From Schistocephalus solidus (taxonomy: Eukaryota; Platyhelminthes; Cestoda; Diphyllobothriidea; Diphyllobothriidae), in the NCBI GenBank assembly GCA_017591395.1, contig WEDG01001539.1, positions 1-64,000 of the forward strand: a stretch of DNA of 64,000 nt, read 5' to 3'. The notes under the pieces are model-generated. The model had not been told where the DNA came from. It did not search any database and was given only the letters and a program-made list of their open reading frames with translations. The position numbers were made by a program, and so were the translations under genes. Shown here piece after piece: positions 1 through 9,745 of the stretch. The first letter of the stretch is position 1. Every line of letters starts with the position of its first letter.

Positions 1-287
1 GTGCCCCCAGCGTTCTCTATGCGGTTTCTGGTATATGGACTGCAGAGAATAATCGGGGAAATAATTTCTGAAATTATTAAGTGCAGGACATGGAGTCAGG
101 TGATTCGGACATGACTTTTTTAGGGTCAGAACCGAAATTTCTAATGAACATTTGGGTCGAAGACAATCAACCACTGTGGAATAAACCAGGTAATGCCCAT
201 TCTACAAACAAGTAGTACTACAAGTAGTATGAATCTTATATGGCAAAGACGTCATACCGTACTTTAGACATAGGTACTAGCTAAAAT

Positions 288-359
288 CCCAGACACGTGT
301 TTCGCCGATGTTTCTGCTGCTGTGTGACACAGCAACGAGGGGTTCGGCTCTTCAGTGGG
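288..359 (-). ncRNA. Type I hammerhead ribozyme, copy 1
   Basis: On the minus strand the catalytic boxes are CTGAAGA (355-349) and GAAA (303-300). Stem II pairs GCCGA with TCGGC (five pairs), stem I pairs CCCA (359-356) with TGGG (291-288), and stem III is the short ACACGTGT block. Predicted cleavage follows the C opposite position 292. Position 7 of the first box is A here and G in the 30.4-kb copy; this position is variable in active hammerheads. The stem II loop is about 33 nt and contains its own hairpin (GCTGTGT/ACACAGC). Confidence 0.8.
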
Positions 360-641
360 TCCCCCAGCGTTCTCTATGCGGTTTCTGGTGTATGGACTCC
401 AGAAAATAATCGGGGAAATAATTTCTGAAATTATTAAGTGCAGGACATGGAGTCAGGTGATTCGGACATGACTTTTTAGGTTCAGACCCGAAATTTCAAT
501 GAACATTTGGGTCGAAGACAATCAACCGCTGTGGAATAATCACGTAATGCCCATTCTACAAACAAGTAGTACTACAAGTAGTATGAATCTTATATGGCAA
601 AGACGTTATACCGTACTTCCGTCATAGGTACTAGCTAAAAG

Positions 642-713
642 CCCAGACACGTGTTTCGCCGATGTTACTGCTGCTGTGTGACACAGCAACGAGGGTTTTG
701 GCTCTTCAGTGGG
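642..713 (-). ncRNA. Type I hammerhead ribozyme, copy 2 (weakened stem II)
   Basis: Same layout as the first copy, 354 bp away: CTGAAGA at 709-703, GAAA at 657-654, stem I CCCA/TGGG intact, predicted cut after the C opposite 646. Stem II has decayed to GCCAAA against ATCGGC, which leaves three consecutive pairs plus one more after a mismatch, so this copy is probably slow or dead. Confidence 0.7.
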
Positions 714-723
714 TCCCCCAGCG

Positions 724-801
724 TTCTTTATGCACTTAATAATTTCAGAAATTATTTCCCCGATTATTCTCTGTAGTCCATATACCAGAAACCGCATAGA
801 G
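724..801 (+). repeat. Inverted fragment of the 354-bp repeat
   Basis: A piece of the same repeat in the opposite orientation. It starts inside the near-palindrome and ends at ACCGCATAGAGA, matching 30297-30365 in the same direction. It joins the tandem array tail to tail, so the locus ends in a fold-back structure. Confidence 0.8.
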
Positions 802-949
802 ACTGACGCCACTAAAGTAGCCTTCTTCAGAAGTCACCGCCTTGTATAGATACGGCTGCGGGAGATGCAGGACGTCTGAATGATCCCAAAAGCTGAGGAA
901 ATCCAGGGGCATGCGGACAGCCATTAAATGTAACATTTTTTCAAAGCCA

Positions 950-3525
950 TCAAGGACATCTATGGCGCAACACTGCTGACAGAGAAATCGCAAATTCTGA
1001 AGCGCTGGGCCGAGCACTTCAGAAGTGTCTTTAATAGCTCATCAGCCATATCCGATGCTGCCATTGACCGACTCCCTCAAGTTGCCGCCCTCCCTACCAG
1101 AAACCATCCGGGCCGTGCAGCATATTTCCAGCGATAAAGCACCGGGATCCGACGCAATCCCAGCGGAAGTCTACAAACACTGCGGGCCCTGGCTGTGGCG
1201 CTAAGGACAAGTTACTCAGGATTTCAAAGACGTGACCATCGTTCATCCCTACAAGCAGAAGGGGAGCCGGCAACTCTGTGATAATCACAGAGGCATCTCG
1301 TTGCTCAACATCGCCGGGAAGATCTTCGCCCGTATCCTTCTCAATCGTCTGAACGGTCACCTAGAGCAGGGCCTGCTCCCGGAAAGCCAATGTGGCTTCC
1401 GCCGACACCGCGGAACGACCGACATGATCTTTGCCGCCCGACAGCTACAAGAGAAGGGCCAGGAGATGCGAACTCACCTATGCACTACCTTCGTGGATCT
1501 AACGAAAGCCTTTGACACGGTGCATCGCGACGGACTGTGTAAAGTTATGCAGGAATTCGGCTGTCCAGAGCGGTTCACGCACATGGTGCGTCAGTTTCAT
1601 GGCGGGATGACGGCGCGCGGCACTGACAACAGGATGGTATCCGAAGCATTCGCAGTGACCAACGGAGTGAAGCAGGACTGTGTATTGGTCCCCACCCTGT
1701 TCATTCTCATGTTCTCTGCTATGCTAATGGATACCTACCGTGATGAACAGCCTGGACTCCGCATCACCTAGAGAACTGACGCACACCTTCTCAGCCGTCG
1801 GCGTATGCAGACTTCAACGCATGTGTCTACGACCACAGTCCATGACTTGCTCTTCACGGACGACTGCGCCCTTAACACCGTGACGGAGGAGGACATGCAA
1901 AGGAGCATGGACCTCTTCGTCGCAGGCTACGCAAATTTTGAATTAACAATCAGTACAGCCAAAACGGTTGTCAAGCCCCAGCCGCCACCCAAAACGGAAT
2001 AAAATGCTCCACGAATCAATATCAACGGTGCTGAACGCAAAAATGTGGAAACCTTTGCTTATCTGGGAAGTACGCTGTCACGCAACACGAGAATCGATGA
2101 CGAGGTTGCCCAACGGATCTACAAAGCCAGTCATGCTTTCGGCCGACTGCAGGCCTCCATGTGGAATCGCCACGGTATTCACCTGAACACCAAACGGAAG
2201 AAGTACAAGGCCGTCGTCTTGACGACACTCCTTTACGGAGCGGAGACCTGGACCGTCTACTCAAACCAAGCCAGGAAGCTGAAGCACTTCCATTTAAACT
2301 GCCTCCGCAGAATACTGAAGCTGAGATGGCAAGACAGGATCCCTGACACGGAAGTCCTGGAACGGACCGGAATCATCAGTGTCCACGCAATGCTGAGGCA
2401 AGTGCAACTGCGATGGAGCGGCCAACTGGTGAGAATTGAAGACGTGCGACTACCTAAACGACTTTTATACGGAGATGTCGCTACGGGTGCTCGCCGACAG
2501 GGAGGTCAAAAACGACGCTACAAGGAAACTTTCAAGAAATCGCTGAAGCAACTGCAAATCAACCCGGTGACCTGGGAGGACCTCGTCCAGGATAGACCGG
2601 CATAGATAGGATCCGTGAAGACTGGGTCAGCAATCTGTGAGGCCAACCGGATCGCCGCCGCCAAGGCCAAAATAGCGGCACGAAAGTGACCAGCGCCCCG
2701 GACCAACATAGTCGATGCCCAGGCCCTGCCAACATGCCCACGCTGTCAACGCATCTTCCGCGCGCAAACTGGCCTGGTTGAACATCTTCGGACGCAATGC
2801 ACCAACAATCCGACAATTCAAACTTCTGCGTCAAATTTTGCCAGCCCTCCTTCGGAATCCCCCACTCTCACTCCTGGCATCGATTCCATTACTCCTATCA
2901 TCATAGAGACCACATCCTAATACACAACGCCTGTTACCCCCACCACTGCAACTACCGCCGCCTTCGCCGCCGCCACCGTCCCCACCACCACCAGCGATGG
3001 GAACTCTCTCCGAAACTGTCCTTATTACGACCGCACATACACTTCACGCATCGGCCTGGTCAGTCACTTGCAAATCCATCGTACAGAGACTGGTGAACCA
3101 GTGTCAGGAGCACCAACACACAGCAGAGATCACCACCTCTACTGCCCTCACTGTCTTCGCGCATTCACTCATCGCATGGGCCTATTCGGTCACATGCGCA
3201 TCCATAACAGCGGAATTCACTGCAATGCCAACAACACCGATACATCATGCACACCCTCCGCTCCTGCCATTCGTACTGCTACTGCCACCCCCACTACCAT
3301 GAATGATATCCCCCAGCCTCTTCCGATTTATCTTGCCCGAAACTTCAGCTCACGCCTCGGCCTGGTCGTTAACCTGCGAACCCATCACACGGAGGCTGGT
3401 GAAACAGTGCCTGGGGCTCCGACCTACAGTCGACGCGCCCGCCTCCACTGCCCTCACTGCTCAAGCACATTTACACACCGCATGGGCCTATTAGGATACA
3501 TGCACCTCCACGAAAACCTGTGGTA
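950..3525 (+). mobile_element. Decayed LINE: reverse transcriptase with C2H2 zinc-finger tail
   Basis: A non-LTR retrotransposon read through several frame breaks. In order: a pre-RT segment (WAEHF, about 1000-1020), RT motifs (NHRGISLLNIAGK, SQCGFRRHRGT, FVDLTKAFDTV, NGVKQDCVL at 1280-1690), a catalytic box decayed to FTDD (about 1855), and the post-RT region from about 2045 ([27 protein letters not shown]). Stops at 1200 and 1769 and frame changes near 1100, 1800 and 2000 mean it cannot make an intact enzyme. The endonuclease is missing, as in a 5'-truncated insertion. Related copies lie at 61.6-62.4, 63.0-63.4 and 40.8-41.2 kb. Confidence 0.9.
2700..3525 (+). pseudogene. C2H2 zinc-finger tail of the LINE
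   Basis: Downstream of the RT the element encodes a low-complexity Ser/Thr/Pro/Ala linker and several C2H2-like fingers. The first is CPRCQRIF...GLVEHLRTQC (about 2738-2800). Then come YYDRTYTSRIGLVSHLQIH (about 3025-3080), CPHCLRAFTHRMGLFGHM (about 3140-3200) and CPHCSSTFTHRMGLLGYM (about 3450-3505), ending at a stop near 3525. Some fingers have lost a cysteine (YYDR). In the family this tail probably binds nucleic acid during retrotransposition; that role is inferred. Confidence 0.85.
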
Positions 3526-4035
3526 AACCACCGGAGGTTAAGCCACATCAGTGAACACCATCTACACTAATACATAGACAACACCCTAACAATCATCATA
3601 ATGTACCTGATAAAATCACGGGGTCTTAGAAACCGTGACTTGGAAGGCTGCCAATCTGACGCTTACACCAGACCACGTCGTCGGCCCAGTGTATGTGCTG
3701 TGTGTGTCGAGTGGCTGACCAGTGGACAGGGAGTCAGACGGCGATGGTTCCTCCATATCCCCTGATGTAGTGAATCCTGGTGTGTGCTTTATGGGTGCCA
3801 GGTCGTGCTGTGGCACGTGATGACGGGTACGCTGACCCGTCAGCCAATGCACCCACTCCCTAATCAAACAGCTGACAAGCTCGGATGGTGGTCTGATTGT
3901 GGGGGTGAGGGAGAGAGTGAGATCGACAGCTCAGCGCATTTTCCTCAGTTTAAACAATCTGACAGACTTTAAACTCTCACGGTGTGCTAAAAGCCGTGGT
4001 TTGGAAGGTTGCCAACTGACGGGATAACTCCGACA
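3526..4035 (+). repeat. 3' untranslated part of the LINE
   Basis: Non-coding sequence directly after the finger tail. Two stretches resemble each other: 3626-3740 and 3985-4110, each with GTG-CTTGGAAGG-or GTGGTTTGGAAGG and then a gagtcag block. The same block returns at 63780-63990 behind another finger tail, which supports its assignment as a LINE 3' region. Confidence 0.55.
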
Positions 4036-4039
4036 GCAG

Positions 4040-4370
4040 GATCAACCCAATGTGCGTTTTGTGTGTAGTGGCTAACTGGCGAACTGAGAGTCAGGCTGCA
4101 AAGGCTCCTTCTTCATGTGGCCTTTATGGCACTCCCACTCCGTGGGATCCAAGCCAGGTTTGGTGGTACGCCCAGGGGCGGCTCCGGCGTGCCAGCCACC
4201 TGCACCCTCTCACATCTCCAGTTTTCTTGACTCTGTCATGACACTGGGCTCAAGTGGGGGAGGAGGAGAGAGTGTGGTAGATGCAGCGCAAGTCTACTAT
4301 CAGTTTACAGTAAATCACGCGCAAAACACCGTCCCTGTACCAACCTTCCTTGGAGCATACGGTGGAACTC
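4040..4370 (-). repeat. Dispersed repeat family R2
   Basis: Non-coding repeat recognised by shared blocks: a gagtcaggctgc block, GGCACTCCCAC, the cttgactctgtcatgaca block, aagtctactatca, and caccgtccctg. The same order appears at 12395-12720 and in pieces at 50.4-51.1, 52.3-52.6 and 62.5-62.8 kb. No coding potential. It may be a SINE or the 3' end of a larger element. Confidence 0.65.
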
Positions 4371-4409
4371 ATCGCAAAGGTTTTACAGGTTTTTACGCTT
4401 TTTGCGTTC

Positions 4410-5220
4410 TCGGACATAAATGAGAAGAAGAGGCGATCACGGGAACCATTGTTATATTGTCCTGACGTTTCAAATTCAAACAAGAAGTAAAGAAGTTCTT
4501 TGGGAAACAATAAGTATCTTTATTATGTAAATTTTCGACGCTGGTTCCCCAGGTCGTCGTCAGACTTGTGGTAAGTGTGCAAAAGCAGTTAAAATTTAAA
4601 ACGTGTCGGAAAGTCGATATTGATGAATCAGTCCTGCCAACAGATGTCATTGTGGCTGGACATATCAATATGATTGGCTACCGCCTTTTCCACTTTTCCT
4701 TGAGATTGTTGTACACGACATCTAATTCGATGTGCCGATTAATGCACGAGTCATCAGAATGAATGGCCTCAAAGAATTTCCGGCCTCTCTTCGATGGGCA
4801 GAAGCAAACAATGCGGTTTTTTCCCATGCAATTTATGCCCAGTTTCTAGTGTATGCATGGCAACTTGAGACAGGTGGTATCGTCTATCTACAGCCAACTG
4901 ATGTTCGTGTAGGCGTGTGGAGACTGATTTTCCTGTTTGGCCATAATACGCAACATTACAACTGTTACATGGGATTTTGTAAACGGCTTATTTTTTATCT
5001 AAATAGCCAAACCTATCCTTAGGGTGTACAAGCTGGTTTCGAAGTGAAGGTGTTGGTTTGTGCGCCACGTAAATTTGGTACTTCTGCAGGTGTCTTTCGA
5101 CGAGTTCAGACACGTTCTTAATGTATGGAAGTGTTCGCCAGTTTTTTTTATTGTGGGCGCATGATCTGAACAATCTAGTTCCTTATCTTTTTCTTTTTCT
5201 TTTAATTCTTGATGTCTCAT
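4410..5220 (-). mobile_element. Penelope-like element fragment A
   Basis: Read on the minus strand: the end of the RT region (RTLPYIKNVSELVERHLQK, then HPKDRFG; about 5140-4995), then a GIY-YIG endonuclease start (VYKIPCNSCNVAYYGQTGKS from about 4984, TRLHEHQLAV), then its C-terminal INRHIEL block near 4730. Frame changes break it. Its 3' end has a hammerhead-like block (CTGACGA near 4566, GAAA near 4529) and an end sequence at 4420-4490 (gaggcgatcacgggaacc, cctgacgtttca) shared with the 42-47 kb pair. The RT core is absent. Confidence 0.8.
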
Positions 5221-5399
5221 GCATCTATGTAACCAAATCTCTAGGGTAACCGTTGCTGGAAAACAGTTTGAAAAGATAAGTAAGTGTGATTTGGTAAAGT
5301 TCGCTGGTAGAACAGTGAGTTTTTACTCGATTTATGAGTGTGTTGACAGCGCTTCGTTTGTGAATGACAGGGTGGTTGCTCTCATATATCGAAGGAGAA

Positions 5400-6785
5400 G
5401 TCAATGCGATCTCTCTAGCAGAAGATATAATTATCTGACGTTTCACACTCATACTCGAGCGCATCATCGGAGATAGAGAATAGGGAAAATACATGGTTTA
5501 AATAGGTCTTTTGTGCTCCCTTGTGATAGGTCTAGCCAGCTCGTTTCTCATTGGTTCTCCTCTTTTGCGCCAATTGTGCGTGACGGCCTCAAAGGATACT
5601 GTTAGGTCGATGCTGCGGTTGATAGTGTTGGTGTCTGACTGCCAAGCTTCGATGGCTTCTCTTGCCAGTCTGTTTTCGGCCTGGCCGAGCACTTGGGCCC
5701 CTTCAAAATCGAACCGGTGGTTGTTATCCAGACTACGCATGGTGACGTGTGATCGAATATCCTTTCGCCTTACGGCCAAATCGTGCTCGTGCATGCGCGT
5801 ACGCAGTCCTTTGTCGGTCCTGCCGCAGTAGCTGGCCGGGCAGTCTAGACAGTTGACGCGGTAAATAACGCCTGAGGTGTCTGTGGGTGGTAGTCAACCC
5901 TTTGGTTGCATGATTAAGCGACGGATGGTCGCCTCCGGCCAGTGTCCATCGCCCACGTTTAGCGGTCTTAGCAAGCGCTTAGTGACTTCTGAGATGTTCC
6001 TCACATAGGGAAAGACACGGAAGGTCTCGGGTCTTTGTTTAAGCTCACCTTCGGTCTTTGTGTGCGTTTGGTACAAGCATTTGTTTGCGAAGTTGCGTGG
6101 ATATCCACTGGCGAGAAAAAGGCGTCATAAGGTTTTATGTTCTCGCAGCTTTTCAGCCTCTGTGCTGCAGTGTGTCTGGATGCGGCGTAAAAGCGATCGG
6201 ACGCAACCGCGCTTATGCGACAGGGGGTGATTGCTGTTTTAGTGTTTGTCACTTTTCCGTGTTTGTCGCTTTTCGAAACCCGCCAGTCTGGAGGGTTCCA
6301 TCCTTCTGCCTTGATATCTGAACAGCGAGAAAAGGGAGCATTCCGTCCTCTTCTTCCTCCATTGTAAATTGAATCTGTGGGAAAATCGAGTTCAGATCCC
6401 TGTTGAATTTCTCTTTGGCTTCTCGGTGTATGATAACTTAGGTGTCGTCTACGTAGCACATCCACAATTTCGGCTTTTTGATCTGGAAGACAGGAGTTTC
6501 CAGTTCTTGCAGGATGGCCTCCGCTAGGTAGCCGGAGATCGGTGATCCCATTGGGGTTCTCTGGATTTACTCAAAAACACGGTCGTTAAACGTGAAGTAT
6601 GTGTGAAGGCAGCAGTCCAGTAACTCCATTGCGTGTTCCCCTTTAAAAGGGTTTCCTTCTTCGTTTGTACCTTCTGTCCAGAAGGTCATCGACGACTCTC
6701 ATGGCCCATTCTTTTGGGATGGATGTGAATGGAGAGACGACGTTGTGCTCAAACACTTTATCTGGTCATCTGTTAGTTGCTTAGC
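5400..6785 (-). mobile_element. Penelope-like element fragment B
   Basis: On the minus strand: an RT core start (FTSIPKEWA near 6730), PMGSPISGYLAEAILQELE (6550-6495), the catalytic YVDD (6455-6444), then FPYVRNISEVTKRLLRPL and a GIY-YIG domain (YCGRTDKGLRTRMHEHDLAVRR about 5835-5770, INRSIDL near 5620). A stop codon directly follows YVDDT, and other frame breaks occur, so it is inactive. The 3' end carries a hammerhead-like block with CCGATGA and GTGTGAAACGTCA near 5475-5444. Confidence 0.85.
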
Positions 6786-6834
6786 GGAGCGTCTCTGTAA
6801 GACAACCAGATAAAACGGAGTTCGGTCGGGATTT

Positions 6835-7930
6835 CGACAGGAGCTGCAGTCGCGACCTATTAAGAAACCTCATTAATGAATGCCACATTCATCTACGAAA
6901 ATATGGCAAGGAAATTGAACGGGAGAAAGCAGCATGTGCATCATACCTGGAGATGACAACACTGCAAAACTTAGAGCGCTGGATCACGATTAAGCGGAAT
7001 GAGGCTCGAGACAAGAAGAAGCCAAACTACTGAACAAAATGTATAGCCTAAAACAAGCACAGACCCACGTACCTGAACAATCATCCGTTCATAATCTGTC
7101 CTCTAAACAACTAACAGATAACCAGAGTGAAGTGCTTCAGCACGAATCCGGCTTCAATACAAGAGACGCACATACAGTGAATTTTATTGCATCACTGGAA
7201 GGTGCAGTGAAAAAGAGCTCTAACGCAGCTTCATTTTTGAGCCGGCACTGAACCAGCGAGTATCTACTTAAAAGAGAACTTGCCTATTTATATCAACTAT
7301 TCCGTTCTAACGGATACCCGACGAGCTTCGTGAAAATTTGTCTCCGACGTCACAGGCAACCACAAAATCAGAGTTCTACTGGTGAAGTGGTATGGAGGAA
7401 ATTCAATTCATTGCCATACATGCAGGGCATTCCGGAAACGATCGCCCGACAATTAGACCGGTTTGGCATCTGCTTTTCTCACAAGCCAGCGTCCTCCCTG
7501 CGGGCAGCACTATCACGGGTTAAAGATCCTGTACCCAAAGAGCAGCAAACCAACGTTATTAACCGCATTCCATGTGCAAATTGCTCTTGCGCTTACGCAG
7601 GCCATACAGGTCGACGACTCGGGACCCGCATAAACGATAACAAATTGGCCAACCACCGGCGCGATCCCTTGTCTCTCGTGTTTGCGCACGCCGTTGATTG
7701 CGAACACCGCTTCAATTTGTAGGGAACTGAAGTGGTCGCCAGGGCTAGCAACAAACAAGCACACGAATTCATCGAAGCTTGATACTGCGTCACAAACAGT
7801 ATCAACCGCCACTTCGAGTTGGATGCGTCTTACAAATGTCTGCGTGCACGGTGCACTGACTTGTGCCCACCTTAAAATAACAACGGCTTATCCATGCTCA
7901 GCCAAGTGTATCTTCACTGATATTGCATTC
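6835..7930 (+). mobile_element. Penelope-like element fragment C, RT core deleted
   Basis: The N-terminal part is present (LINECHIHLRKYGKEIEREK, then NLSSKQLTDNQSEVLQHES near 7100). The sequence then jumps at about 7255 to the RT end (YLYQLFRSNGYPTSF, SLPYMQGIPETIARQLDRFG) and a GIY-YIG domain (NRIPCANCSCAYAGHTGRRLGTR near 7560-7630, SINRHFELD near 7800). The catalytic RT motifs are missing, so it is an internally deleted copy. Its 5' side faces the 5' side of fragment B, giving another head-to-head pair. Confidence 0.8.
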
Positions 7931-8269
7931 CCCGCAACGTGATTTGCTATCAAAATTTTAACACCCCTCCCTTCTCATGCGACAGCTGGCGTAACACGAT
8001 TCACGTCCCCCCAACCCCCTATGACGTAAGGCTGCGATGTTACCTTTGTGCCCCAAAATCCTCCAGTGCAATAATCCCAACTCTCACTTCTCATTTCGTA
8101 TGACGACGGATTGGTGTAACCAGCTTGAAAATTCACGAGTAAACCTCGATGTTCCAACGCCTGAGAGTTGAAAACGTCGGACGAATAAACATCTGGTCCG
8201 ATAGAACGCCTTCCCATCTTCTTCTAGACAATAAACTGGGCCTCGCATATTCTCGAAAATATATATATG

Positions 8270-8400
8270 TCGGTTCCATCTTATCAACATATATCTCAAG
8301 GCGCTATGTGACTGCCCACGAGGGCTCTATAAATGAGCTCTAAGGCACAGCGAAACATAAGTGTTCCTTAACCAGATCGGTGAACACCACACTTTCATAG
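8270..8400 (+). repeat. Dispersed repeat shared with 41905-42027
   Basis: Blocks GAGGGCTCTA, GAGCTC..GGCACA, GAACAT..GTTC and CAGATCGGTGA..CCACACT occur in the same order and spacing near 42.0 kb. The GCGAAACATAAGTGTTC piece looks like the second half of a hammerhead (GAAA plus short stem III), but the first catalytic box is not intact. No coding content. Confidence 0.5.
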
Positions 8401-8435
8401 TCCGTATTCCTGATCGCAACCGACAAAACAACGGG

Positions 8436-8530
8436 CCCGTGGCTCAATGGTAGGGTGGTACACTCAATGATCAAAGGTCGCGGGTTCGAATCTCCGGTGA
8501 GATGGATGGGCAATCTCTAGGATAATTAGT
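8436..8530 (+). repeat. tRNA-derived SINE head
   Basis: An internal pol III promoter is visible: an A-box-like GTGGCTCAATGGTAGGGTG (8440-8458) and a B box GGGTTCGAATC (8482-8492). The ends do not form an acceptor stem, so this is a SINE head rather than a tRNA gene. Confidence 0.65.
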
Positions 8531-8584
8531 TTATCCATCCGACGTTTTGAACTCTCAAGCGAGCACACCATCAAGGAATATAAG

Positions 8585-9440
8585 CATTACACAACTCTGT
8601 GCAGTTGATCGATTGATTTAATCACGCGGTGCTTGATAAGCAGCTGGCAAATCGATATGCCTTTTGATTGATTCCATGGTTGAATGCCACGCTTCCTGTA
8701 GTAGGCGCAAATCCCGGTCGTTAGACTGCCCAAGATCCACACGCACTGGAAGTCAAAACTGTTCTCTGGTGAGGACGCGTAGTCGACTACTAAGAAATGT
8801 TTATCTTTCCACCTCACAGCCAGCTCGTGTTCGTGCAATCTCTTGCAGACCTGTTTACCAGTTTCACCAAAATTACATCCTAACTGATAAATGACACCCA
8901 AGTTCTCATTGACGAGAATGGGGTCCTTAGGTTGCATGATTTGCCAGCTGATTGCAGCTTCTGGTCTGTGATAGACATCAATCCGTAGTGTGCTCATGAG
9001 TCTGGCAAACTCCTTGCACACGCCAGCAGTGTAGGGCACTGCGCGCCAGCATTTCTGTTTTCGTTGCTCCCTCAGTACTTTTCTGTTTACCTCTCGTCCG
9101 CATTTTTTGACAAAACTGGAAGGGTATCCGTTATCTTTGAGGAGTTTGCACAGAATCTGAACCTCAGCCTTCTTGCTGTTCGTTTCTGTGCGATGCGTTT
9201 TTATCCGGCAGTAGTGTTATCACGCAGCTGCGTTTGTGCGAAAGGAGATGCTTGCTATGGAAACTTAGAAGAAGGGTGGTATTCACCGCCTTCCAATAAA
9301 TCGTTTTTTTTTCAGTTCCCCATCGCCTTTACCATCATACGGAATCTAAATATGCATGGTTAAAGAAACCTCGTCTGAGAAAAGATTTTTACGCTCGCTA
9401 CATCAACCCGTCGTCAGACGAAATGAAAAGTTGGAATTTG
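8585..9440 (-). mobile_element. Penelope-like element fragment D
   Basis: Minus-strand coding remnants: the RT end (SKHLLSHKRSCV near 9245, GYPSSF near 9125, AVPYTAGVCKEFARLM near 9040) leads into a GIY-YIG domain (YQLGCNFGETGKQVCKRLHEHELAVR, 8895-8815). An end-type sequence lies upstream at 9365-9440 with CTGACGACGGGTTG, which also marks the PLE end at 30.8 kb. An RT core is not present. Several frame changes make it inactive. Confidence 0.75.
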
Positions 9441-9589
9441 AACTATCACACTAGAGCGTTCGGGGGCAAATTTGTTGATGGACACTCACGGATTGCTAAC
9501 GGAAATCAATTGTCCTGTCCTGCGTTTGCGTCCACTCTCAAGCTCTGCCAGCGGACGCACAGCGGTTAGTGTTATGGGCAGATGAACCT

Positions 9590-9745
9590 TGCGGGCAAAG
9601 AAAAGCGAATCTGGAATGGTCAGTTCTGGCACATTAGCCGTAATCAGTCAGTCATACTCAACCCCAGGCGGTGCCCCGCCCGATGATCGAACTCGCAATA
9701 CCTGCCTTCCAACTCCTGCATACAAAATTAACTGCTTGTGGTTAG
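9590..9745 (-). repeat. SINE copy of the TGGAATGG family
   Basis: Contains CTGGAATGGTCAGTTCTGGC on the plus strand and a tRNA-like segment on the minus strand with the B-box relative TTCGATCATC. The same body is seen at 21.3, 22.7, 24.6 and 24.9 kb. Confidence 0.5.

Larger units (their letters stand above)
1..723 (-). repeat. Tandem 354-bp retrozyme-like repeat, about two monomers
   Basis: Two direct copies of one unit fill this stretch. Landmarks such as the CACGTGT block recur at 293-299 and 647-653, giving a period of 354 bp. Each unit holds a hammerhead ribozyme on the minus strand, a near-palindrome (AATAATTTC-AG-AAATTATT) and the same flanking sequence. The first copy is cut by the window edge, so the array may continue. 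The same unit, with the same period, occurs at 30190-30676, and a fragment occurs at 47030-47124. No ORF of note is present. Tandem units with a type I hammerhead match the layout known for animal retrozymes; that assignment is an inference. Confidence 0.85.

Noticed and set aside
1..723. Repeat array considered as CRISPR or simple satellite
   Set aside because: Only two 354-bp units with no spacers, in a eukaryotic context; the ribozyme content and dispersed copies favour a retrozyme-like element.
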